Notes under the pieces: generated by a model
What the model saw: only the letters and a program-made list of their open reading frames with translations
Told to the model about the DNA's origin: nothing
Databases searched by the model: none
Program-made: the position numbers and the translations under genes
In this document: positions 24,262 through 34,296 of the stretch, one piece after another
How positions within the stretch are numbered: position 1 is the stretch's first letter
Layout: every line of letters begins with the position of its first letter
Source: Antedon mediterranea
Lineage: Eukaryota > Echinodermata > Crinoidea > Comatulida > Antedonidae
Length of the DNA: 60,000 nucleotides
Direction: 5' to 3'
Assembly: GCF_964355755.1 (NCBI RefSeq)
Contig: NC_092671.1
Coordinates: 34,305,304 to 34,365,303, forward strand

Positions 24262-24811
24262 TATTGTAATATTTGTGGCAAACAGTAGGCTACGTCGGGG
24301 AAACAAAAAACACTCTCCGTATGAGAATGACACAACTCAGATCAGCTATCACAACATTAAAGCTTGATCAACCTGTAGCCGAACGAACATTTTAATTCAG
24401 CTGGTCACTCGATTGCAAATTTCAGAGTTATTGCAATAGACCACGATGTCAAATGTAGCGACAACATTTGCAAAGACAAAGAAAACCACTGGGAATTACA
24501 ACTTAAAACCACAAAAACTTTTGGACTTAACATTAGGAACATACTAGATCGGTAAAGTCATTCCATTTACTACCAACATTTAAGTTTCAATATTAACCAC
24601 CATTTAAGCTGTTTTTTAGTTTCATTCCAAAGTTGTTTATATCTCTACCAAACTACCTTCTTTGTTTTCTACTCTTATTCAGTCTCCACCCACCATTCAA
24701 CAGGCTGTTTCTATTGTTATATTTCTTTTATTCCTGTCCACCCAGGCAGCACTTGCCAGTTCTTATGCTATGACGTTATCCAAATTCCTTCACTTGCACT
24801 GATGAAGGGCT
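24262..24811 (+). pseudogene. Penelope-like PLE-3: endonuclease end and 3' region, left part
   Basis: After a TA run, 24,266-24,556 encodes a GIY-YIG endonuclease C-terminus: CGKQ, then YVGETKNTLRMRM, LDQPVAE, HFNSAGHSI, and a closing LKTTKTFGLNIRN with TAA at 24,554-24,556. Two frameshifts and a stop break it. The non-coding 3' region follows and contains CACTTGCACTGATGAAGGGC, where the element is split by a Mutator-like transposon. The remainder is at 27,248-27,400. All RT sequence is missing. Confidence 0.7.
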
Positions 24812-25309
24812 TTTCAGGGTTCAGGGCTGAAAGTAAGAAAAAAGCCACCCCTGTAAAAAGCCACCATTGTTAAAAGCCACCCAACAATGGACTATACCAT
24901 TTCAAAATGGGGGTGCTATGTAATCAACTTGTATTTAATTGTGTGTTATGAATAGGAATGTAGCATGAATTACATGTACAACATTTTATTAAATATAAAT
25001 TTGGAATACTTAGGACTGACAAATGTAAACAAACGACACAAAAATAAGAATCAATTTTTAATAAACATGTATTCAATTTAATTTGAAATCTCCAAATAAA
25101 AAATATCACATAGTCCTTATACAATGAAAAAGTATTGATATTATAAACATTCTGTCTAATTAAAAACATTACATTAAATTGAATGAATAAATAAATAAAG
25201 TACACAAAATTATATTTAATTATATCAGTTTAACATTTTTGAGAGATAATAATTGTTTTATATTTGCAAACACTGTACATTAAATACAAGACGTGGCATT
25301 GGTTGCAAG

Positions 25310-25806
25310 TTACTTTAATCGTATGGCATAACCTAGTGCAGTCATAGTTTGATATAATGCTTTGGCCTGTCGGTTGTACTTAGAAATTATGTTATAGAGT
25401 TGCTCCTGGTGTTTAACTGTTGATTTGGTAATGCGTTTAGATGGCACTGGTTGTCCTCGCCTTACAAGTTCAATTAAAGTCGCTGAAGATGCTTCATCTC
25501 TTTTGACTGCATTGATTGATGACCAGATAGATGGGTTTGTATGACCAGTGTTGTTAAGATGCTTTCTATTCCAGGATTCACAAATGTTGTTTGTCCTTGG
25601 TTCACAGTTTAATGTCAGGTGATAAACGTTCCATAGGTCTATGTCAAACATTGGTGGGATCCTTCTGAATATGTGTTGTTTGCCTGGTTGTGCCATGTGA
25701 TGCGAATATGTTCCGTTGACATAAGTTGTATCAAAGTAGTCAAGAAAGTCCTCTAATACTATACTTCAGGTGAATTTTCCCGTAGGTGCTGCATACCTTC
25801 TTTGAC
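25310..25806 (-). pseudogene. MULE transposase, C-terminal part
   Basis: The open frame 25,310-25,696 (128 codons) holds the post-catalytic region: WNVYHLTLNCEPRTNNICESWN, the NN-x3-ESWN signature following the MULE catalytic domain, and a helical tail with RRGQ. Upstream on the same strand up to 25,806, VKEGMQHLRENSPE and a DYFD-like segment appear in shifted frames, so at least two frameshifts separate it from the ATG. The stretch starts after an acceptor-like TTTATCTAG. Confidence 0.7.
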
Positions 25807-26152
25807 CTAGATAAAACAAAGATTATTTATGAGTAAAGTAGAATGATCAATGTTCCAGATAATTCTTAATTTGAAATCATGTAGGCCTAAGAGTCATTTT
25901 TATGTTTTAAAGTTATGGTGCTACAGTACGAATAAATGTTCAAATTAAATTGATAAAAGAAATCAAATAAAGGGACATGACAACATAGCTTGTAGAACAA
26001 TTAGATAGAAAAAAGTTATTAAATCAATTATTAAAGCAGTAAAATTATAAAGAACAAGTAAAAAATCACCATCTTGAAATGCATAATTCTATGTGAACGG
26101 AAGGTGGAAATTAAACAAATAAATATAAATAAAATATATTGTAAAGATAACA

Positions 26153-26985
26153 TACCTTATCTGGAGGCAGGAAAGCGAGACCATCTACCATTCCACAGAT
26201 GGTACATAACCTAGTAGTCTACATTGATCAACAATGGCAGTAAGAAATTGTTTGTAATGTTCTTGCAATTTTGATGCAAGTAGCACATATACAGTTGTTA
26301 TCGAATTGTCTTCTAACTCAACGTGAATCACATACAATTGCTCATAGAGTTTTGGGCTGGTTTTAAATGTTCCATCCATAAACCAGGTTGTTGAATTGCA
26401 TAGGTGACGCAAACCATCCGAAGTTGCAAAAACTGTGACACGGTCATTATTACCAATCATAGCATCATGGATTAGAAAGTCTCTGTGATCAACAGTTTTC
26501 ATCCATTCACCATCAATGACTAGGTCTTCCAGCGATTGTGGCTGACCAGGATGACTTTTACTTCTTTTGATTCTGATGTTTCTTTTTAGACTTTCTGCAC
26601 AAGTCATAGTAACACGAACATTGAGCGGTTGTTTGGCCATCTCATCAATGACTATCTGAGCTGGAGTTGCTCTACAAGTTGTGCCTTTATCCATAATACT
26701 ATGTCTTGCTTTCTCTGCATGAGCCTTCATGATGTTAACTGCATGATTGTGTTCCGATACATACTGCACTTCGGCCATATCGATGTCTGTCCGTAGTACA
26801 CCTTTGCAAGCAAACTTTCTATGTGAAGAACACTCCCAAATTATCGAACTTCTGTTAGACTTACGTTTAGTATAAAGATAACCATCATAGCATAATTTGC
26901 GACCTCCCTTATTATTTGTAATGAACTCCATTTTGAAATGATTTGTATTTTGATAACGTGCCTTAACATTACAATGGCATAACAT
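26153..26985 (-). pseudogene. MULE transposase, N-terminal FLYWCH and start of catalytic domain
   Basis: The frame 26,185-26,985 (266 codons) contains a FLYWCH-type zinc finger: a G-x-K-L-x-YDGYLY start, WECSSHRKFACKG with the Cys pair, then EHNHAV with the His pair (residues ~25-85). Later come FMDGTFKTSP (first catalytic Asp of the MULE domain) and YVLLASKLQEHYKQFL. It stops just after a PSVEW segment. The next piece (LAFLPPDK, before a donor-like AAG|GTATGT at 26,153) is in another frame. The central region with the second Asp and the Glu is absent, so the protein cannot be active. Confidence 0.75.
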
Positions 26986-27247
26986 GTATTATGAATCTTA
27001 ACTAAGTAGGAAGTGTTTGATGTTTTGGCAGTGGCATTTGGAAGAGGTAACATGAAAAGTGTAGGCATCCCTTTGATTAGCTTTGATATTGTTTCTAAAT
27101 AACACCTACACCCAAATTGCTATTCACAATAACACAATTAAATAAAAATTGATTGTCCAGCACTCCCACTTTACAATGGTATAGTCCATTGTTGGGTGGC
27201 TTTTTAAAATGGTGGCTTTTTACAGGGGTGGCTTTTTTCCGATTTCC

Positions 27248-27400
27248 GAAGGGGCTAGTGTTGCCCGAAAGCTCTGCTAACTTTTCTGGCTGTTTTACTT
27301 TATCGTTTTGATTTAGCTTTTCGCTTTTTTTTTTTATCTCCATTGAGATCCAGCCACTGATACCCACAGCGTTGTCATTTTTTCAGTAATTTGCCTTTGG
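27248..27400 (+). mobile_element. PLE-3 3' region, right part
   Basis: Resumes the element split at 24,811: GGGCTAGTGTTGCCCGAAAG, then GCTCTGCTAACTTTTCTGGC, as in the palindrome arm at 6,785-6,857. A T-rich run and about 60 bp ending at TTTGGATTTATATATATTG follow, where the host array resumes. Confidence 0.75.
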
Positions 27401-27404
27401 ATTT

Positions 27405-28044
27405 ATATATATTGTTATTATATTCAGAATCAAAATAAATATTATTACTGTTAATTATAACTTTTTAAATGATAAGAATATCAAGAGATTTTAGACTAAA
27501 TGACCTGCTATTGCAAAATAATAACACAAATAAAGATTAAACATACTATAATTAGCAGTATGGTTGTTAATTATATAGAGCAAGTAATTGAAACAATGCA
27601 TAACTATTAATTCATACATTATTCATGTAAACATACTAATGAATTAATACTTGTTGTAAAGAAAAAACATAAACTATCTAATTATTTACTAAAATGTGAA
27701 ATATATTCCAAAATACAATTGAGAGTACAAGTAGCACATACAGTACTAGCATATTACTGTTTGGTCAAAGTGGCAAATACTTCCTACTTTTAGGCAATTT
27801 TTTTTTTAATTTGGATATTTTATTTAGATATTTCTTCAAAATATAAAATAATTTGTATTATATATTTCAATTATTTTTAAATTTAAATAAGTTTATAATT
27901 ATACATTATCATTTAAGCCACAAATAATATGTATACTACAAAAATGGTAGTCCTAGTCTACTACAACTTTTCTAATATTTCAAATACAGTAATTGTCTAA
28001 ATTGTCATATTATAGATTTGTCTTTAAACACATTTTCCTAAACC
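27405..28044 (+). repeat. Array block 3
   Basis: TTGTTATTATATTCAGAATC resumes the unit interrupted at 24,245 and follows 4,240-4,700 closely. Box B is near 27,595. The acceptor-like tract of this unit is degraded (TTGTAAAG). The later half is AT-rich without recognisable units. Confidence 0.65.
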
Positions 28045-28254
28045 TTCTTTTAAAAACAATGTTCAACCTTAATACCTTAGTTTTTGGAAATAATTGCCAA
28101 ATGTATATTGTATGCAGTGTCAGAAAATATTTTATTACATATCACTTCAAAGTACAGTAGTATAATGTAATGTGCATTATAATGAATGAACTAATACAAA
28201 CCAAAGCATAACATAAAGTAAACAATTATTAAAAATAACCAAGAACAATATTTA

Positions 28255-29039
28255 TCTATATATAAATTAAGGTTAATTCTGACATAGGCGAGCACAATGC
28301 AAAAACTTCGGTACAAATCTCCGCCTTGGATACCTACCTTATCTATCTCAGATGTACCGCGAAACGTAGATTTGATAACATTAGTGTTCAGTTCGACGCT
28401 ATTGTTCCATATTTCTAGCGCAGGAAGATATTATAAAGAGTTCTTTAACAAAATTTATGATTTCAACAGTAGATTTTCAATTCTTCGCGGTCAAAGTAAT
28501 TTCCGGGTTTACGATAAGTTCACCTTGCAACAACCTGGTTTCAACTATTTTCTCTCTTTTATACAAAAGGAAGCAGTTAAAATATTAGATTTGACACTAA
28601 AGGTGACTGGAAACAGGCACTTTCCATCAATCAATACAGTGTCCCTTTGGAAGACGAAAAAAAAATCAGATAGTAGGACTGGAGCTTAAGTTAATAGAAA
28701 TTATACTGCAAATTAATAAAGATCAAATTAAATATACGCCATAAAGAATCCGAATATATTGTGGGGAATAGTATTATAACATAGGGAGATTTGATGATAA
28801 GACATTTTGTTTAAAATCGAGTGAAATCCCGGTAGCTGAGTTTTATTTAAAAAGCTGGCAGGAATAACTGTAGGCTCTCCTGTGTCCCGTTAGGACCGAG
28901 ATGTCTGTCCATGTTGCAAGCTGTTATGTCTTCTTTCTTGAGCCCAATCTGTCACGGCAGTTAGTTTCAAAAGATGTTTGAATGAAATAATGTATTATTA
29001 ATTATTAGGATGGTATTTATTTGAACAAATGCCTCTCCA
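28255..29039 (+). mobile_element. Helitron family 2, copy with missing 3' end
   Basis: The 5' end TCTATATATAAATTAAGG follows host A28254. The homologous uninserted locus at 19,160-19,170 reads ATATTTA|TATTTTAAA, consistent with insertion between A and T. Sequence through about 28,600 matches the complete copy at 30,016-30,701. No terminal hairpin is found before the flanking duplicate resumes near 29,040, so the right end is lost or rearranged. Confidence 0.6.
28297..28689 (+). CDS. Unidentified ORF carried by Helitron family 2 (130 codons)
   Basis: An open frame beginning 42 bp from the Helitron start encodes a neutral protein with Trp/Pro near the start (PPWIPTLSI), a hydrophobic stretch FSSTLLFHI and a basic C-terminal tail. 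The same frame is open for its first ~98 codons in the copy at 30,058, differing by two visible replacements (Val/Ile, Arg/Gly). I recognise no domain. Two copies within one element family do not prove coding; both observed changes alter amino acids. Confidence 0.25.
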   Translation: MQKLRYKSPPWIPTLSISDVPRNVDLITLVFSSTLLFHISSAGRYYKEFFNKIYDFNSRFSILRGQSNFRVYDKFTLQQPGFNYFLSFIQKEAVKILDLTLKVTGNRHFPSINTVSLWKTKKKSDSRTGA

Positions 29040-29645
29040 ATAAAACATCACTTTGAATAATAATCCCACAAAAACACCGACAGCCGAATGGAGTTTTTGA
29101 GTTGCTGGCAGGTTTTAACAGGTTGCACGGTAACCGCAGGTGTGCCGCCGGGACCCGGGATGCATTTATCACAAATAGCTTGATTTCGTGAGAAAATTTG
29201 CTTCCAAATACTTCCCACGATGCTTCGCGCACATTATTTGAGATAAACCATATTGGCACATGTTGCAAGACGTTAAAATGTCTTGCTGGAATGTCATTGT
29301 GTGGTGTTTGCTGAATGTTTACAAGATTTGAACTAAATACTGTATTTATTATACCAATTAAGCCTACCGCATTTATTTGAATAAACATTATTTTAAATCT
29401 GCACCTTCTAATACACCCCACCACATATATTTATACACACAATATTGTATAATAACACAAACACAATTCTATTTGTATTAGAATTCATTGACTGATATAT
29501 CTACAATTTACCAAGCATTTTGATACGATTGTTTACAGTATTTATCACTTGATTATATTAATTATCGTGTTGTATTGTTCATATCAAGGGGAATTTATTT
29601 TATTATGAAGTCTTACCATATTACAAAACAAACGCCTCCCTCGAA
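29040..29645. repeat. Duplicate of 19,210-19,500 joined to 20,887-21,200 (Helitron-free)
   Basis: This locus runs straight through the position where the other copy carries Helitron family 1. The junction GTATTTA|TTATACC lies at 29,348/29,349. It therefore serves as the empty-site reference. Confidence 0.8.
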
Positions 29646-29739
29646 TTAACTCCCTACCCTCTAACATCCTTCTGGTTTTTATCCTAGGTACCAAAATCTG
29701 ACCATGTGAGTGTGTAGGTGGTTACCTGAAGTCAAAGTG

Positions 29740-30015
29740 TGACATTTATTACAAAACAATTGAAAGTACAAGTAGTATTAATGAAATAGAAATTCATGAA
29801 AATGGACATATTTTGGTCAAGTTGTAGCATATCAAAATCAAAATTTCATTGAATCTTTTAAATAATTGTAAAATAAATTCATATTATCTTTTTAAATCAT
29901 AAAAAATCAAGGAATTTTGACTAAAAGATTCACTACTGCAAAAATAATAAGAATCAATGCTAATTACAATGTTTAATACATTTTGTAAATAAACAGAACT
30001 TAAATTAATAAAGCA
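29740..30015 (+). repeat. Array block 4, partial units
   Basis: Contains the GTGACATTTATTACAAAACA, GTACAAGTAGTAT and CTTTTAAATAATTGTAAAAT boxes in array order, then is interrupted at A30015 by Helitron family 2. Confidence 0.6.
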
Positions 30016-30701
30016 TCTATATTTAAATTATGGTTAATTCTGACATAGGCGAGCACAATGCAAAAACTTCGGTACAAATCTCCGCCTTGGATACCTACCT
30101 TATCTATCTCAGATGTACCGCGAAACATAGATTTGATAACATTAGTGTTCAGTTCGACGCTATTGTTCCATATTTCTAGCGCAGGAAGATATTATAAAGA
30201 GTTCTTTAACAAAATTTATGATTTCAACAGTGGATTTTCAATTCTTCGCGGTCAAAGTAATTTCCGGGTTTACGATAAGTTCACCTTGCAACAACCTGGT
30301 TTCAACTATTTTCTCTCTTTTATACAAAAGGAAGCAGTTAAAATATTAGATTTTGTTATTCTTTTTTACTCCTTTTCATATCTTTTAGAGGATTTCATTT
30401 GATTATAAATGTTACCATATTAATAAAACTAAACAAATTAACATATATCCCTTGAATAAGCACCTCTCTCAAATGAATTCCGCCTCCCCAAAGGGCCCTA
30501 CAAAAAAATAAACACTATACTTTAAAATATTATTAATCATCTAAAACACTGTGAAACAGAGTAGTTTAGTTTTACGAATGTCAAGCATTTTCCATAATGG
30601 TAACCGACAGAAAACGTACAAGGAGAACATTTTTATCATTCCGAGAACCATCGTCTACACCTCCTAGAGGGGGAGCGAGCGAAGCGAGCTCACCCTCTAG
30701 T
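30016..30701 (+). mobile_element. Non-autonomous Helitron, family 2, complete (686 bp)
   Basis: Host A30015, then TCTATATTTAAATTATGG at the 5' end; CTAG at 30,698-30,701, then host T30702. The terminal hairpin has arms CTAGAGGGGGAGC / GCTCACCCTCTAG with one internal mismatch, and loop GAGCGAAGCGA identical to family 1. The subterminal CGAGAACCATC is also shared with family 1. It sits inside a unit of the repeat array. An open frame at 30,058-30,402 is the 5' part of the ORF at 28,297, ending in unrelated codons. Confidence 0.85.
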
Positions 30702-32396
30702 ATCACATAATTATAATAGTATGATGATAATTCACAGACAATGCCTAATTTTCAATAAATAATAGAATTATTTGTGTTAAACATACCAATGAAGCTTATA
30801 TCTTGTTTACAGAGACACTTCACAAAAGTAAATACAAACAGTTAAAAGGTTAATATTATTGAAATCATAATATACCAGTACCATGTACTATATTAGTAAA
30901 TATGGTATGTAGTATAATAAGATGATGAATAAAGTTGCATGTTATGGCCAAGACAAAGCATTAACAAAATGCATTTAGACCTTAGTGCCTCACTATTACG
31001 TCTCTGTAACAGTTTGTCACCATTTGTCACCACTCATCCATTGCATATGTAGAATTTTTGTAATACAAGTTTGCATAAATGAAAATGACTTTAAAGATGC
31101 AACACATAACTTTTGTATACAGTAATAATAATTATATAATGAGTAAGAGAAGAAAAGAACAATACACAAACCATCTGATTATCAATAAATAATAGAGCAG
31201 ATATTTAAACAATGGAGAAATATATATCACATACTAATGAATCTATAATACTTTTTTTTTACAGAAAACGGCTAAAAATGTAATATTTATTTCAAAGCAA
31301 TTAAAAGTACGAGTACGGTAGTATAATGAAATATAAATTCATGAATAGACTTATATATTATTATTGTCAAGACAAAGCAAATCCAAATAAAAATTGCATT
31401 TAGATACTGTCCTACACCTCAAGAATATTTGAATTGAAATTCATTAATAATTCAAATCTATCAAATAATTATGATAATTTATTACATTCATAGATCCTTA
31501 TTATTTAAACAAAAAATATTTACAAAAGAAATTATTGTACAGCATTTTACTGTGTTACGATATTTTAAACAATGGTTTAAATTACAAAAAAAGTTAATAT
31601 ATCATGTCCATAAGGAATTACGAATTTGTAAGTTACATCCTCCGAAAATTAAATATGCTCGCCGCGCCATGTTATGTATGTTGGTTACACTTCAATGCAC
31701 ATCATTGTTTGTCATCGATCGATGAATGTATTCCCCGCCATATCGTTAAGAAGAACTAATAAATAAAAACTGCGTGAAATTTATGTACTGTATTAATTTG
31801 AATCATTGTATTAATATTAATAATAAATACATAAATTATTATTTATACAAAAAATATTTTCCAAAAAAATTATACTACAACTGTGTTAATTTGGTTAAAA
31901 TTTTAGGCCTATAAATTAAAATAATAAGTTAATATAATAGATTTTTGTCCAAACACATTTTTTTTAAAGATTGATACTATAAGTTTTTAAATCATAATAA
32001 AATCAAGAGCGTTCAGCATTAATAACTCACTATTGCCAACATAACAAGAAAAAAGATTAAACGTTAATAATATAATAATGTTTCCTTTAGACACTTTCTA
32101 CATCTGTGAATTTTATTACAACAAACTATTATAATGAAATATATATTGAATGGACTTGCATATTATAATCAACACAAAGCATAACAGAATCAAAATTGCA
32201 TTTCGTACTCCTCAGGAATTATGTACTGAATTTCATGGACTGTAATAGTTTGAATCTTTCAAATACTTATGAAATATATTATTTAAATTTAGTTATTATT
32301 TAAGCAAAAATATTTATTTACCCCAAAAAATGATAACATTTTAAATTACAAAATAGAGTTAATATAATAGATCTTTTTTTCACATATTTTGTTTTA
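30702..32396 (+). repeat. Array block 5
   Basis: Units continue with boxes near 30,725, 31,150 and 31,240. Two keep an acceptor-like ACAG and a following GT 15 nt later (30,813-30,827; 31,265-31,279). Short ORFs here (for example 31,471-31,725) are repeat translations. A TCCGAAAATTAAATATGCTC stretch near 31,640 is less AT-rich but not recognisable. Confidence 0.65.
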
Positions 32397-33308
32397 TATA
32401 ACACCTAAATAAATTCCTGTCATTTGATTGGACGATTGTGGGACACATGGCGTGCAATAGTACGCACTATTAAACGATCGTTTAATAGTACTTTTTGAAA
32501 CATTTTTGTGTACGAAAAAAAAAAACGTCTCGCGGATGAAAAAAAATCTAGTACACAAATTATCCTATGATATGGCTATGTACTGTGAAATACAACAGCG
32601 CCACCTGTCGTCTGGTCTCAGTTTCATTTGTAAACACCACCGTGAGATATGCAACAGCAGCAGATATTTGTGTACGATTTGGACATTATGTACTAATTTC
32701 ATTCAAAAAGGCATTTAAATTAGCTTTAGATCGTTTTTAGGATTTTGATTAATTAATGGGGACATCCCTACAAGACGTGGAATTGTTGGAAAAACCATAA
32801 TTAGCTTAGATAAGTTCCAATTGTCTGTCGAAGTTTTGCCTTTCAGCCAAGCTAGTACTAGGCTACTAGGTCTAGCCTAGGCCATGCTAGTATTAGGCTA
32901 GGCCTAGCCTAGGCGTTTTAGCCTTGCTAGGCCTAGGATTGTTTGGTCGTTTGTTGACATAATTAACACAAAAGTAGGTGTGTTTACGAAATCCATATAA
33001 ATATAACATTTAATATAACATTATTAAAAACCAAATGTTACTGTTTTTAATCAAATGTGTGTGAATGAAATGTAGTAAGCTTTGGCTAGGGCTACCTTTT
33101 ATTTGATTCAAATAACTAGAATTTATTTAGATGTTATATAAAACAAATAATGAATGTTTTGTATTCGTGTAATGGTACAAATAATGGCACTTGGTGAATG
33201 ATGAAAGGTTATATCAACTCGGCTTTGCCTCGTTGATATAACCTTTCATCATTCACCTCGTGCCATTATTTGTACCATTACACTCATAAACATTCATTAT
33301 TTGTATAA
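32397..33308. mobile_element. ~0.9-kb insertion in the array, with terminal hairpin
   Basis: Array sequence breaks after CACATATTTT and resumes at TTATTACTATAACTG. Inside are a perfect 24-bp palindrome (32,466-32,489, ACTATTAAACGA and its complement), a GC-richer part with an unconvincing 70-codon ORF (32,506-32,718), a TAGGCCTA-rich block (32,860-32,940) and a long hairpin at 33,145-33,302. TGTTATATAAAACAAA at 33,133-33,148 is inverted relative to TTTGTTTTATATAACA near 32,387-32,404. These features suggest a foldback-type or rolling-circle element; the class is uncertain. Confidence 0.5.
33145..33302. repeat. Long hairpin, ~72-bp arms
   Basis: The left arm begins AAATAATGAATG and the right arm ends CATTCATTATTT. 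The arms share GTAATGGTACAAATAATGGC and GAATGATGAAAGGTTATATC in inverted form with few mismatches, around a short TCGGCTTTGCCTC centre. Confidence 0.9.
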
Positions 33309-33865
33309 TAGTTATTACTATAACTGTTTAAATCAAGAGATTTTAGCCTGAATGACTCACTATTACAAAAATATTAACAAAATAAAAGCTTAAACTTACT
33401 ATAATGTGAGTGAAAAAAGTAACAATAAATAACATTCTGGTCGTCAATAAATAGAGAAGATAAGTTTAACATTGGAGAACTATTCATACATCATTTATGT
33501 AAATATACTATTGTTAGGAGATACATTTATACTATTATATTATTATCACTTTACCATAGTATTGTACTGTATATATTATATTGGTTGTAGACTAGACCAA
33601 AGTTCAGTAACCAGGTTGTTAGTAATTGTACCTAGGAGACTGCTCATAACTCAAGTTGTCAGAGACACTTGTTTGATATTCCATATAAGGAAATCGTTAC
33701 AACAACTTCATACTAAAGATGATGATGTCATTTGAATTTCATCTTAAAACCAATTTCATCATCTTTAAGTTATTTGATGAGATCATAATGATCACCCCAC
33801 ATATCCTGCATAAGAATATAAATAGTAGTACATTAACCATATTTAATCAGTCCTAATACGAATAC
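33303..33865. other. Array remnant and unrecognised flank of the Gypsy relic
   Basis: 33,310-33,500 holds array boxes. The rest (33,520-33,865) includes an 87-codon ORF (33,472-33,735) starting in array sequence, with no recognisable domain. Nothing else is supported. Confidence 0.45.
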
Positions 33866-34194
33866 TGACATAGCTAAATTAAATGCTGTTAAGTCTATTG
33901 AAGTATCTAGAAGTCTGTTTGACTGTTTTGAACAACTGAAGTAAAGCTTTATATTAGCCTTGGGCTCAGCTATATTTGTCTTGAATCTTGAATTTCTTTA
34001 TGTATTTTGATTGTGTGTTACCACCATCTTATACTTTGATAATTATTCCATATTGTTAATTAATCTTTATCTTTATAACCATTTTAATTGATTTTGTTAT
34101 CTTTTGCTTTTCTGTTTGAAGAATAAAACGTAGATTAGATTATATAACTTATCTTTTGTATTGCCTATCTTCTGTTTGTGCCTAGCATGTAACA
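33866..34194 (+). repeat. Gypsy 5' LTR (329 bp)
   Basis: Starts TGACATAGCTAAA and ends GCATGTAACA (TG...CA). Matches the 3' LTR closely but carries about 24 extra bases near the start. An AATAAA lies near 34,122. Confidence 0.85.
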
Positions 34195-34199
34195 GAAAG

Positions 34200-34217
34200 T
34201 GGGGGGTCATCCGGGAA
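34200..34217 (+). promoter_or_regulatory. Gypsy primer-binding site, tRNA-Pro-like
   Basis: TGGGGGGTCATCCGGGAA starts five bases after the 5' LTR. It differs at a few positions from the tRNA-Pro-complementary sites common in Gypsy-type and related elements. Confidence 0.55.
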
Positions 34218-34296
34218 TCGATAGGTTTATAGTTTTATACCTAGTTAAATTTGTTTTATTTTCAAACATTTGTTTGTGAAATTAGTAACTGTTACA

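Larger units (their letters stand above)
24829..27246 (-). mobile_element. Mutator-like DNA transposon with ~88-bp TIRs
   Basis: Inverted ends 24,829-24,917 and 27,159-27,246 share AAAAAAGCCACCCCTG, AAAAAGCCACCAT and CCCAACAATGGACTATACC. The target sequence GAAGGGCT (24,804-24,811) reappears as GAAGGGGCT (27,248-27,256), an 8-9-bp duplication as expected for Mutator elements. A 17-bp TTCAGGG-containing tract (24,812-24,828) sits between the left duplication and the TIR. The interrupted PLE-3 sequence can be checked against its intact version at 6,755-6,857. The transposase genes inside run leftward and are broken. Confidence 0.8.

Noticed and set aside
24924-25205. 93-codon minus-strand ORF inside the Mutator-like element
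   Set aside because: Low-complexity Phe/Ile/Asn/Tyr-rich translation downstream of the transposase; no family resemblance.
32506-32718. 70-codon ORF in the 0.9-kb insertion
   Set aside because: Starts at a poly-A slip, no domain and no second copy; insufficient to call a gene.
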